14,235 nucleotides of DNA from Alistipes sp. (GTDB lineage Bacteria > Bacteroidota > Bacteroidia > Bacteroidales > Rikenellaceae). The notes below the pieces were generated by a model. The model was not told the DNA's origin and did no database searches. It worked only from the letters and a program-made list of their open reading frames with translations. This document shows, piece after piece, positions 7,980 through 14,235 of this stretch (position 1 is the first letter of the stretch; the number at the start of each line of letters is the position of its first letter). The stretch spans positions 1 to 14,235 of the forward strand of contig JAFOXS010000274.1 of NCBI GenBank assembly GCA_017391665.1, written 5' to 3'. The position numbers were made by a program, and so were the translations under genes.

Positions 7980-7987
7980 CAAAATTA
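7980..7987 (-). promoter_or_regulatory. -7-like element of the lipoprotein-lpxH-thyA-folA unit
   Basis: TAATTTTG on the minus strand matches TAnnTTTG; its first three bases are the TAA stop codon of the DUF4290 gene. It lies 53 nt before the chosen ATG of the lipoprotein gene (7926) and would start transcription in the A/T-rich leader that follows. No clear TTG is seen about 20 nt upstream. Confidence 0.45.
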
Positions 7988-8701
7988 CTTCTGCGAATTG
8001 TGGCGCATTACCCCCTCGCCACTATTTTTTCTTGGGCCCATATTGGGGCGATTTTTCTGATTGTGCTGTTTCTGCTGTCCGTTTTTTGCGCCAGCCTTCA
8101 TCATCGGGCGCTGAGGCCCTTTTTGCGGACGTGCCGAAAAGTGTTGTTTATACTCGCTGCGGAGATTATTCAAAGCAACTTCGTCGATTTCGATGCCACC
8201 TTCGGACATTCGCTTTATATCTTTTATGATCACCTCGTTGTTGGGATGCTCCTGGTTGTATTCGAAGCTCTTTGCTCGCATGTAACGGGCCAGCGAATCG
8301 ATGGCGACGGCTGTAGCCTCGCGATCCTCCTCGGTGCATAGCTTGCGCAGCATATGCTCCACATATTTGCCGTAGTGCTTGTAGGTAATTCGCTCCTGCG
8401 AGTAGAGCATCTTGCGCGGCTTGATCATCAGTTCGTCGCGCGTGGGACGCGGATAAGGCGAATCGACATCCAGTTGAAAATCAGACATTATGAAGAGGTG
8501 ATCCCACAACTTGTGAGTAAAATCTGCCGTATCGCGCAGCAGCGGTTGCAGATTGCCCATGACGGCAATGACGGCGCGAGCCTGACGGTTACGCTCCTCG
8601 CGATCCTCGATTTGCATTAGTTGATCCACCATTTCGTGGATGTGACGTCCATACTCGGGCAGATAGAGTCGGCGACGTGTGTAGTTGTAATTCTGTTTCA
8701 T
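7985..8701 (-). CDS. DUF4290 family protein
   Basis: From ATG 8701-8699 the protein has 238 residues. I recognise DUF4290, a family known mainly from Bacteroidota and without an assigned function, by the N-terminal pattern NYNYTRRRLYLPEYGRHI and the body through LPLLRD-like and FELDVDSPYP-like segments (here LQPLLRD and FQLDVDSPYP). The body (~1-185) looks alpha-helical and soluble, with no signal peptide or membrane segment. The last ~50 residues are very different: rich in K, R, Q, N, G and P with almost no acidic residues, so probably disordered and able to bind nucleic acid. That function is inference. An in-frame ATG at 8728 lies upstream, but family members start at MKQNYNY or similar. 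The gene is divergent from the sigma-54 activator. Confidence 0.85.
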   Translation of the reverse strand: MKQNYNYTRRRLYLPEYGRHIHEMVDQLMQIEDREERNRQARAVIAVMGNLQPLLRDTADFTHKLWDHLFIMSDFQLDVDSPYPRPTRDELMIKPRKMLYSQERITYKHYGKYVEHMLRKLCTEEDREATAVAIDSLARYMRAKSFEYNQEHPNNEVIIKDIKRMSEGGIEIDEVALNNLRSEYKQHFSARPQKGPQRPMMKAGAKNGQQKQHNQKNRPNMGPRKNSGEGVMRHNSQK

Positions 8702-8844
8702 AAAAAAGTGCGGTTTAACACTTTGCACATTGCTTTTCAGATGCTTTTAAAAGGCTGTAACACGCTCTGTTCGTATGTAGTGCATAAACCGTTTAGGAAT
8801 TAAAAGAGGGCCTGCTTGCACTCGGCGGCACGATGGCCTGAAGA

Positions 8845-8875
8845 TTGGAGTGTCCGAATAAAGAGGCTATCTTTG
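8845..8875 (+). promoter_or_regulatory. Bacteroidota-type promoter of the sigma-54 activator gene
   Basis: TTG (8845-8847), 20 nt, then TATCTTTG (8868-8875) fits the Bacteroidota housekeeping promoter (-33 TTG, -7 TAnnTTTG) with the expected spacing. Transcription would start about 8880, leaving a leader of about 35 nt before ATG 8915. The rest of the 213-nt divergent region (8702-8914) holds only a short inverted repeat (AAAGTG / CACTTT) next to the DUF4290 start and no clear minus-strand promoter. Confidence 0.75.
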
Positions 8876-8914
8876 GTTGTGCAAAGTAAGTGTAAAAATC
8901 TCAAAAATCAAAAT

Positions 8915-10045
8915 ATGGCAAAAGTTTTAATACTAGAACAATCAAAAAGTATGCGAAACACTCTGCGCGAGAGACTCGAATTCGAGGGCTTCGCCACGGC
9001 CGTTGCCGAGCGGGGTGATGTGTCGGAGAGCGTGGTGGCGCGTCGTGGATATGATGCCATCCTGGCGGGTAGTCAGGCCGAGGATCTGGCGTCGCTGGGA
9101 GTACCTTTTATAATAGTTACATCTGACGGCTCGATTGAAGAGGCGGTGAGTGCCGTGAAGTGTGGCGCTGAGGATTATATCACCGCTCCGGTCGATATGA
9201 ATCGCCTGCTGGGATCGTTGCGCCGCATTGTGGAGCGTGAGGAGGCCGTTGTGCAGCCTCAGCTATCACCAGCCCGACGACGTCGTGTCGCTACCACATC
9301 GGAGCAGATCATCGGCTCCTCGCCCGCTATAGAGCATGTGCGTTGCCTGATTGAGAAGGTTGCCCCCTCCGATGCACGTGTGTTGATTACGGGCGAGAAT
9401 GGAACGGGCAAGGAGCTTGTAGCCCGTTCACTGCATGATAAGAGTGCCCGTGCTGGAGCTCCATTTGTTGAGGTTAACTGCGCCGCTATCCCCTCGGAAC
9501 TTATCGAGAGCGAGCTTTTTGGTCACGAGCGCGGAGCCTTCACCTCGGCTATCAAGCAGCGCCGCGGTAAGTTCGAACAGGCCAATGGCGGTACGCTCTT
9601 TATGGATGAGATCGGCGATATGTCACTCTCGGCGCAGGCCAAGGTGTTGCGTGCCCTGCAGGAGAATAAGATCAGTCGCGTGGGTAGCGACAAGGATGTA
9701 AGCGTTGATGTAAGGGTGGTAGCTGCTACCAATAAGGATATACGTGCCGAGATAGAGCGAGGTAACTTTCGCGAGGATCTCTACCACCGCCTGAGTGTTA
9801 TACTGATTAAGGTGCCACCGCTGCGTGAGCGCGCGGGCGACATTGCCGAGCTGGTCGATTATTTTGTCGAGCAGATAGCCACCGAGCATCACATCTCGCC
9901 AAAGCGCGTGGATTCGGAGGCGAAGAGGGCGCTGTCGGCCATGCCCTGGAGCGGAAATATCCGCGAGCTGAGAAATGTTGTCGAGCGGCTGATGATTCTC
10001 AGCGGCGAAGTGGTGACGGCCGAGGATGTCAGGATGTATTGTTAA
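8915..10045 (+). CDS. Sigma-54-dependent activator with a pseudo-receiver domain and no DNA-binding domain
   Basis: From ATG 8915 the protein has 376 residues. Residues 1-110 keep the receiver fold but not its chemistry: the acidic pair is E8-Q9, the phosphate-acceptor aspartate position is G52 (AILAGSQ), and the conserved Lys-Pro is A91-P92. Only T69 remains. Residues ~130-376 are a complete AAA+ sigma-54 activator domain: Walker A GENGTGKE (160-167), sigma-54 contact loop GAFTSA (207-212; usual form GAFTGA), Walker B GGTLFMDEIGDM (225-236), arginine fingers in FREDLYHRL, and sensor II in GNIRELRN. It ends right after DVRMYC, with no Fis-type helix-turn-helix. I chose ATG 8915 because the upstream in-frame extension from 8816 spans the promoter. 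A terminator follows at once, so the short C-terminus looks genuine. It should remodel RNA polymerase-sigma-54, but its signal and targets are unknown. Confidence 0.92.
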   Translation: MAKVLILEQSKSMRNTLRERLEFEGFATAVAERGDVSESVVARRGYDAILAGSQAEDLASLGVPFIIVTSDGSIEEAVSAVKCGAEDYITAPVDMNRLLGSLRRIVEREEAVVQPQLSPARRRRVATTSEQIIGSSPAIEHVRCLIEKVAPSDARVLITGENGTGKELVARSLHDKSARAGAPFVEVNCAAIPSELIESELFGHERGAFTSAIKQRRGKFEQANGGTLFMDEIGDMSLSAQAKVLRALQENKISRVGSDKDVSVDVRVVAATNKDIRAEIERGNFREDLYHRLSVILIKVPPLRERAGDIAELVDYFVEQIATEHHISPKRVDSEAKRALSAMPWSGNIRELRNVVERLMILSGEVVTAEDVRMYC

Positions 10046-10075
10046 ATAAAAAAAGGCTGTGAAGACAGCCTTTTT
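10046..10075. terminator. Bidirectional intrinsic terminator between the sigma-54 activator and gph
   Basis: GGCTGT (10055-10060), loop GAAG and ACAGCC (10065-10070) form a perfect 6-bp GC-rich stem. It is flanked by A-rich sequence on the left (10046-10054, mostly A) and T5 on the right (10071-10075), so it can end transcription from both converging genes. The T-run overlaps the TAA stop of the minus-strand gph gene (10074-10076). Confidence 0.88.
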
Positions 10076-10730
10076 ATCTATAAAGTATCTCGCGTAACTC
10101 CTCCACCGTATCGGCTATGGCATGGGGCTCATGCATCTCCAGCTCCTCACGTGAGCGGAAGCCCCAGCTCACTCCAACGCCATGTATCGAGGCATTGCGT
10201 GCTGTCTGCATATCTACGCCCGAGTCGCCTATCATATAACAGTTTTGGCGCTCGATGCCTGCCTTCCCGAGAATCATATCCACCAGAGCCGTATCTGGCT
10301 TGAGAGGTACTCCCTCGCGGTTGCCGCAGATCTCGACAAAGTCGATTGTGGGGAAGAATTTTCTGATCAGCTTCTCCGTCCCGGCCTGGAATTTATTCGA
10401 TGCAACGGCCAGATGAGCGCCGTCGCGCTGCAGATCGCAGAGTAGTTCGACCATGCCATCATAGGGCACCGTCTTATGGTCGATATGCTCGATGTAGAAA
10501 TCCACAAAGTCCCTGCGTGCTGCGGCTACATAGTCGGGTGTGCGCAGCTCCTCGGGCAGAGCTCTCTCCACAAGGCGCATGATGCCATTGCCCACAAAGG
10601 AGCAATACTCCTCGTAGGTGTGCGTAGGCAGATTGCGAAGCGCGAGCATATGATCGCACGCCGTTGCCAGATCGCCGATGGTGTTGAGCAGTGTGCCGTC
10701 AAGGTCGAATATGAATAGTCTATTCTGCAT
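10074..10730 (-). CDS. gph: HAD-family phosphatase, phosphoglycolate phosphatase-like
   Basis: The 218-residue HAD hydrolase has all four family motifs: D9-L-D11-G-T-L (motif I nucleophile and acid/base), S111 in ASNK (motif II), K144-P-D (motif III), and GDSGVDM (168-174; D169, D173; motif IV). The helical cap between motifs I and II (~16-85) is of the Gph/PGMB type. Substrate choice cannot be proved from sequence: 2-phosphoglycolate is the usual assignment, but pyrophosphatase or sugar-phosphate activity is also possible. The start overlaps the end of nhaC by 11 nt, so the two genes are probably translationally coupled. Cytoplasmic. Confidence 0.88.
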   Translation of the reverse strand: MQNRLFIFDLDGTLLNTIGDLATACDHMLALRNLPTHTYEEYCSFVGNGIMRLVERALPEELRTPDYVAAARRDFVDFYIEHIDHKTVPYDGMVELLCDLQRDGAHLAVASNKFQAGTEKLIRKFFPTIDFVEICGNREGVPLKPDTALVDMILGKAGIERQNCYMIGDSGVDMQTARNASIHGVGVSWGFRSREELEMHEPHAIADTVEELREILYR

Positions 10731-12174
10731 TCTCTTCTCGTTTGTAAATCTTGTAGCCTATAGCCGAGATGATAACCGACATTATGGGGCTTACCAGGTT
10801 GAATATGCAGTAGGGCAGGTATGTGAGTGTCGCTACACCCAGCACGGTCGACTGTGCCATACCACACGTGTTCCAGGGGATGAGTACCGATGTAACCGTT
10901 GCCGAGTCCTCCAAGCTGCGGCTCATCAGACGACGCTCCAGATGGCTGTCGTCGTAGAGCTTGCGGAAGAGGTTACCCGTAAGGATAATCGAGATATACT
11001 GGTCGCCCGTTGTGAGGTTGAAGAATATACCCGAGCATACGGTCGAACCCACCACACTCACCGTGCGGCGTGCTATGCGGACAAATATCTGCGAGATAGC
11101 GGTCAGCATACCGCTGCCATACATCACACCGCCAAAGCACATGGCGCAGATGACGAGCCACACTGTATTCATCATGCCACCCATGCCGCTTGTCGCTACC
11201 AGATCGTTGAGCAGCGTGTTGCCTGTCTCTATTGCGGTGTCGGTCGTAGCGACCTGTATCACAGCCTTGAGCGAGGTCATGAATGAGGGCTGGCCAGCCT
11301 GTGAAATACCAGCAATGATATCGGGCTGAGCCACAACCATCGCTACAGCGGCCATTGCTGCCGAGGCAAAAAGGGGGATGATTGCGGGCAGACGCTTCGA
11401 GATAAGTATTGCCGTGGCTACGGGAACAAGCAGCAGCCATGGTGAGATGTTGAACGTGGAATCAAGAGCCTGCGAAATCTCATTTGCATCCGTCAAGGCC
11501 GTGGGCGATAATGACAGGCCCATGATGGTAAAGACTACCAAGGCGATGATAATCGACGGAGTGGTGGTAATCATCATATATTTAATGTGCTTGAAGAGTG
11601 GCACCTCGGCTGTCGATGAGGCCAGAACCGTGGTGTCGCTCATAAGCGAAATCTTGTCACCGAAATATGCGCCCGAGATAATAGCACCTGCGATCCATCC
11701 ATCCTCAAAACCCAGTGCGCGGCCAATGCCCATCAATGCTACACCGATGGTGGCAATTGTCGTCCACGACGAGCCTGTGAGCAGCGAGATTACGGCGCAG
11801 ATAACGCACGATGCGGGAAGAAATATTGAGGGGTGGAGAATTTTGAGTCCGTAGTAAATAAGCGTCGGTATGATGCCGCTGGCCATCCATGTGCCGGCAA
11901 TGGCACCGATCAGAAGTAGGATAATCAGTGCGGGCGTTGCGCTGCGCATATTCTGCACAATAGCATCCTCCAGCTGCTGCCAGCGGTAGCGATATAGGCC
12001 TATGGCAATGGCTGTACACACGGCCGATGCCGTCAGCAGCGACAACTGGCTGCCTCCCGCTATGGCGTCACCACCAAATAAATTGATGGTCAGCGCCAGG
12101 AAGATGACCAGCACTGCAAGGGGCACAAGGGCTACGATGGTTGATGGTTGCTTTTGTATGCTATTTGTACTCAT
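10720..12174 (-). CDS. nhaC: NhaC-type Na+/H+ antiporter
   Basis: From ATG 12174-12172 the protein has 484 residues and about 11-12 membrane segments, starting with one at ~13-32. NhaC/ion-transporter-superfamily motifs are visible: GSSWTT (134-139), the GAYFGDK and SDTTVLAS segments (168-186), TTGDQYIS (388-395) and IPWNTCG (432-438). Proteins of this family exchange Na+ for H+ across the inner membrane; some relatives are instead malate/lactate or amino-acid exchangers, so the substrate is a family inference. The in-frame upstream ATG at 12288 would add 38 residues covering the promoter-like TATCTTTG, so I rejected it. gph overlaps the 3' end. The gene is divergent from the glycosyltransferase gene. 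Confidence 0.9.
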   Translation of the reverse strand: MSTNSIQKQPSTIVALVPLAVLVIFLALTINLFGGDAIAGGSQLSLLTASAVCTAIAIGLYRYRWQQLEDAIVQNMRSATPALIILLLIGAIAGTWMASGIIPTLIYYGLKILHPSIFLPASCVICAVISLLTGSSWTTIATIGVALMGIGRALGFEDGWIAGAIISGAYFGDKISLMSDTTVLASSTAEVPLFKHIKYMMITTTPSIIIALVVFTIMGLSLSPTALTDANEISQALDSTFNISPWLLLVPVATAILISKRLPAIIPLFASAAMAAVAMVVAQPDIIAGISQAGQPSFMTSLKAVIQVATTDTAIETGNTLLNDLVATSGMGGMMNTVWLVICAMCFGGVMYGSGMLTAISQIFVRIARRTVSVVGSTVCSGIFFNLTTGDQYISIILTGNLFRKLYDDSHLERRLMSRSLEDSATVTSVLIPWNTCGMAQSTVLGVATLTYLPYCIFNLVSPIMSVIISAIGYKIYKREENAE

Positions 12175-12194
12175 ATTTATAATTTTACCGCCTG

Positions 12195-12202
12195 CAAAGA
12201 TA
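12195..12202 (-). promoter_or_regulatory. -7-like element upstream of nhaC
   Basis: TATCTTTG on the minus strand, followed by C, matches TAnnTTTG and is identical to the -7 element of the sigma-54 activator gene. It lies 20 nt before the nhaC ATG. The nearest TTG upstream (12221-12219) is only 16 nt away, shorter than the usual ~20. Confidence 0.5.
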
Positions 12203-12277
12203 CACAAAACATATAAAACAAGGCCTAAATATGTAAAAAGTTGGCATACGAAGTGGTACAATGTCACCCAAAATGTG

Positions 12278-12285
12278 TATATTTG
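12278..12285 (+). promoter_or_regulatory. -7-like element upstream of the glycosyltransferase gene
   Basis: TATATTTG (followed by C) matches TAnnTTTG and lies 21 nt before ATG 12307, a leader length like that of nhaC on the other strand. I see no TTG at the expected distance upstream. Confidence 0.5.
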
Positions 12286-12306
12286 CATTATACAGCATAG
12301 GAAATT

Positions 12307-13209
12307 ATGGTAAGACTATCTATTGTAATTGCAACATATAACCGTTCGGCGATGCTGATGCAGACCCTGCAGTCGGTTGTCGAGCAGACCTTGCCACGAG
12401 AGGAGTGGGAGTGTGTGGTTGTGAACAACAACTCGTCGGATTCGACCGCTACCAACTTCGAGGCCTTTGCGGCGCGCTACCCCGATTATAACCTCCGCAT
12501 GGTGCTGGAGCCCAATCAGGGCCTCTCATATGCCCGTAATCGTGGTATCCGCGAGAGCGAGGGCGAGTATATCGCCATCGTTGATGACGACGAGCGCATA
12601 GCACCCGAGTTCGTAGCCTCATATGTGGCTCTGTTTGACGATGTACCCGACGCTGTGGCGGCTGGTGGTCCCATTGTGGCGGAGTATCCTACGGGGCGTC
12701 CTCGCTGGATGTCCTCCTTTACGGAGCGACCCATCGCTAACACGATGTATTTCGGCGACGCGGTTCGTGAGTTCCCGCGCGGTCGTGTGCCGGGAGGAGG
12801 CAATATGGCGCTTAGACGCAGTGCAGTGCGTCGCTATGGCGTCTTCGATACATCGCTCGGATATGTGGGCGAGACGCTGATCGGTGGCGAGGAGAGCGAC
12901 CTGTTCGAGCGCCTGCAGATTGCCGAGGCTAAATATTACTACGTGCCCAAGGCTGTGATGTACCACATCATCCCCAAGGAGAAACTCACTACCGAATATC
13001 TGAGCCGCCTGAGCTATAATGTTGGCGTGAGTCAGTTGCGTCGTGCTCGCTACTATCATCGCAAGGGTCGTGTGCGTGCAAAGGAGTGTGTTAAGTGGCT
13101 CGCTACGTTGGCTTTGGCTGCATGGTATGGCATAACACTGCAGTGGAGCAAAGCCCGCTACCTCATTATTATGCGCTACAATATCACGCGAGGTTTGTGG
13201 AGTGAATAA
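12307..13209 (+). CDS. Family 2 glycosyltransferase (GT-A fold)
   Basis: The 300-residue protein has the GT2 N-terminus LSIVIATYNR (4-13) with the nucleotide-binding strand, the NNNSSDST turn (40-47), NQGLSYARNRG (70-80), and the metal-binding D93-D94-D95 (VDDDERI). GGGNMALRR (~163-171) and GGEESDLFERL around 193-203 give the acceptor-site and catalytic-base region. A C-terminal hydrophobic stretch near 262-280 could anchor it to the inner membrane. It probably adds a sugar to a surface polysaccharide or glycolipid; donor and acceptor cannot be told. It is a lone transferase here, with no polysaccharide cluster around it. The start is supported by the nearby -7 element and by the GT2 core beginning three residues in. 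Confidence 0.92.
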   Translation: MVRLSIVIATYNRSAMLMQTLQSVVEQTLPREEWECVVVNNNSSDSTATNFEAFAARYPDYNLRMVLEPNQGLSYARNRGIRESEGEYIAIVDDDERIAPEFVASYVALFDDVPDAVAAGGPIVAEYPTGRPRWMSSFTERPIANTMYFGDAVREFPRGRVPGGGNMALRRSAVRRYGVFDTSLGYVGETLIGGEESDLFERLQIAEAKYYYVPKAVMYHIIPKEKLTTEYLSRLSYNVGVSQLRRARYYHRKGRVRAKECVKWLATLALAAWYGITLQWSKARYLIIMRYNITRGLWSE

Positions 13210-13214
13210 AATAA

Positions 13215-13335
13215 GAACGTGTCTAACAAGGTGATTTCTGCGTTACGCTTGCCCTCGAAATCCTCATTTACGCCTCAGTAAACTGCGGTTTCTCAGGCTT
13301 CGCAGGCCTTGAAATCCCTCTTGTGATACACGTTC
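13215..13335. repeat. 121-bp imperfect inverted-repeat element
   Basis: The outer arms, GAACGTGTCTAACAAG (start of the left arm, 13215-13238) and the complement of 13311-13335 (GAACGTGTATCACAAG...), match over about 20 of 24 positions and both end in GATTTC. Inside are a short dyad TTTAC/GTAAA (13267-13282), an imperfect hairpin CCTCAGTAAA/GTTTCTCAGG (13273-13297), and two direct copies of a CTyGAAATC motif (13254 and 13308). It begins 5 nt after the glycosyltransferase stop and ends just before the terminator. No coding potential is seen. It looks like a small non-autonomous palindromic repeat; whether other copies exist in the genome is not visible here. Confidence 0.65.
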
Positions 13336-13345
13336 CGAAAGAATT

Positions 13346-13385
13346 GGGGCTGTTCAACGTTCTTGTTGGACAGCCCCTTATTTTA
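13346..13385 (+). terminator. Strong intrinsic terminator after the glycosyltransferase gene
   Basis: GGGGCTGTTCAAC (13346-13358) pairs with GTTGGACAGCCCC (13365-13377) over 13 bp with a single G-U wobble and a 6-nt loop, followed by TTATTTTAT on the plus strand. It ends glycosyltransferase transcription. The convergent pfkA gene stops at 13395, so the hairpin may also serve it, but the minus-strand tail (AATTCTTTC) is less T-rich. Confidence 0.88.
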
Positions 13386-13394
13386 TAGTGTATT

Positions 13395-14235
13395 TTACAT
13401 TGACAGGATACGAACCAGATCTACATCCTTCAGATCCATCTGCTGAGAGTGGGCGATAGCGCGCTTGAAGGGGACATAGACATAGTCGCCGTTCTTGATT
13501 CCGATCATCACGTTGCGCTGACCCTCCGACAGAGCCTCGATAGCCGTAGCACCCATCTTCGATGCCAGGATACGATCCTTCGCCGTGGGTGAACCACCAC
13601 GCTGCAGGTGACCCAGAATAGTCACACGGGCATCAAACTCAGGGAACTCCTTCTTGATACGCTCGGCCATACCCATAGCACCGCCCGTAGCCTTGTTCTC
13701 TGCAACGAGCCCGATAGCAGAGCTCTTGCTCTTGCGGAAGCCGTTGTGGATAAGCTCTGCCAACTGGTCCACCTCCATCTCACGCTCGGGGATGATGGCT
13801 GCCTCGGCACCCGAAGCGATAGCACCGTTGAGTGAGAGGTAGCCTGCCGTGTTACCCATAACCTCGACGAAGAACAGACGGTCGTGGCTCGATGCTGTGT
13901 CGCGCAACTTGTCCACCGCCTCGATGATGGTGTTCAGCGCAGTGTCGTAGCCGATGGTCTCGTCGGTACCGTCCACGTCGTTGTCGATCGTGCCGGGCAG
14001 ACCTACGATAGGCACATCAAATTCGTTGGCAAAAATCTGTGCTCCCGACAGCGAACCGTCACCACCGATAACAACCAGTGCGTCGATACCTGCAGCCTTC
14101 ATGTTGTCGTAAGCCATCTGGCGACCCTCGGGTGTGCGGAACTCCTTGCTACGAGCCGTTTTGAGCATTGTGCCACCCTTTTGGATGATATTACTTACGC
14201 TACTTGACGTAAGGTCGATGATCTTATTTGTTACC
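13395..14235 (-). CDS. pfkA: ATP-type 6-phosphofructokinase, partial (N-terminus off the right edge)
   Basis: PfkA phosphorylates fructose 6-phosphate in glycolysis. The open frame continues past the internal ATG at 14168 to the right edge: 22 more codons are readable, ending in NIIQKGGT just before that Met, which fits PfkA. So 279 residues of an expected ~325 are present. Counting from Met 14168: GGDGS 35-39, catalytic D62 in [11 protein letters not shown] (59-69), VEVMG (101-105), and [14 protein letters not shown] later on. The glycines of GGDGS and LPGT correspond to E. coli Gly104 and Gly124, which mark ATP and not pyrophosphate use. The residue matching E. coli Arg162 (MGR) is Asn106. 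The C-terminus ends VRILSM. Cytoplasmic. Confidence 0.95.
   Translation of the reverse strand, partial: VTNKIIDLTSSSVSNIIQKGGTMLKTARSKEFRTPEGRQMAYDNMKAAGIDALVVIGGDGSLSGAQIFANEFDVPIVGLPGTIDNDVDGTDETIGYDTALNTIIEAVDKLRDTASSHDRLFFVEVMGNTAGYLSLNGAIASGAEAAIIPEREMEVDQLAELIHNGFRKSKSSAIGLVAENKATGGAMGMAERIKKEFPEFDARVTILGHLQRGGSPTAKDRILASKMGATAIEALSEGQRNVMIGIKNGDYVYVPFKRAIAHSQQMDLKDVDLVRILSM

Noticed and set aside
8725..8745. Possible sigma-54 (-24/-12) promoter around TTTGCAC..TTGC
   Set aside because: The GG and GC elements are not at the required spacing. No convincing -24/-12 site was found by eye anywhere in the window.
8753..8867. Possible small gene or remnant in the GC-richer part of the divergent spacer
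   Set aside because: Short reading frames exist on both strands but none has a recognisable product, and the plus-strand promoter overlaps them.
8816..8914. Longer start for the sigma-54 activator
   Set aside because: The extension covers the TTG-N20-TATCTTTG promoter and does not read like a receiver N-terminus.
10021..10075. Frameshift separating an HTH domain from the sigma-54 activator
   Set aside because: A terminator and the convergent gph gene follow directly; there is no room for a missing domain.
12175..12288. 38-residue N-terminal extension of NhaC
   Set aside because: It spans the -7-like element and would overlap the glycosyltransferase promoter region; the shorter form starts just before the first membrane helix.
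13215..13335. CRISPR repeat or tRNA in the intergenic region
   Set aside because: There is no regular repeat-spacer pattern and no cloverleaf; the structure is a single nested palindrome.

Overview
The window looks like a piece of chromosome from an anaerobic member of the Bacteroidales, perhaps a Rikenellaceae/Alistipes-like organism; the genus is a guess from general impression and was not computed. The lineage evidence is Bacteroidota-type promoters (-7 element TAnnTTTG, in one case with a well-spaced upstream TTG), lack of Shine-Dalgarno sequences, a DUF4290 gene, a DUF4369/thioredoxin-like lipoprotein, and very tight same-strand gene packing. I see no phage, plasmid, CRISPR or tRNA genes. 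One 121-bp inverted-repeat element is the only candidate repeat.

Positions 1-4584 (minus strand) hold a five-gene cluster of heterodisulfide-reductase-like (Hdr) electron-transfer proteins, in transcription order HdrC, HdrB, HdrA, a second small HdrC, and a membrane-anchored Fe-S/CCG-domain protein that runs off the left edge. Neighbouring genes are 1-16 bp apart. Together they encode a soluble FAD/Fe-S module plus a membrane subunit, so electrons probably pass between an unknown dithiol/disulfide-type partner and the quinone pool. The arrangement resembles the sHdr, Qmo and DsrMK systems but matches none of them exactly. The substrate is not evident.

Positions 4659-8701 (minus strand) hold, in transcription order, a DUF4290 protein, a DUF4369/TlpA-like lipoprotein whose thioredoxin fold has lost its CxxC, lpxH (lipid A synthesis), thyA and folA (dTMP synthesis and folate recycling). 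From the lipoprotein to folA the genes are nearly contiguous. A hairpin with a T7 tract lies between folA and the Hdr cluster, directly against the hdrC start codon, and probably separates or attenuates the two units.

Positions 8845-10075: a strong Bacteroidota promoter drives a plus-strand sigma-54 activator whose receiver domain lacks all the phosphorylation residues and which has no DNA-binding domain. It ends at a bidirectional terminator shared with the convergent minus-strand pair nhaC-gph (Na+/H+ antiporter and phosphoglycolate-phosphatase-like HAD hydrolase; the genes overlap by 11 nt).

Positions 12172-13400: nhaC is divergent from a family 2 glycosyltransferase, which is followed by the 121-bp inverted repeat and a strong terminator. 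From 13395 to the right edge is the 3' part of an ATP-type 6-phosphofructokinase gene on the minus strand.

The most unusual items are the Hdr-like cluster with a degenerate first CCG domain in HdrB, the hairpin fused to the hdrC start codon, the pseudo-receiver sigma-54 activator, and the 121-bp repeat element.
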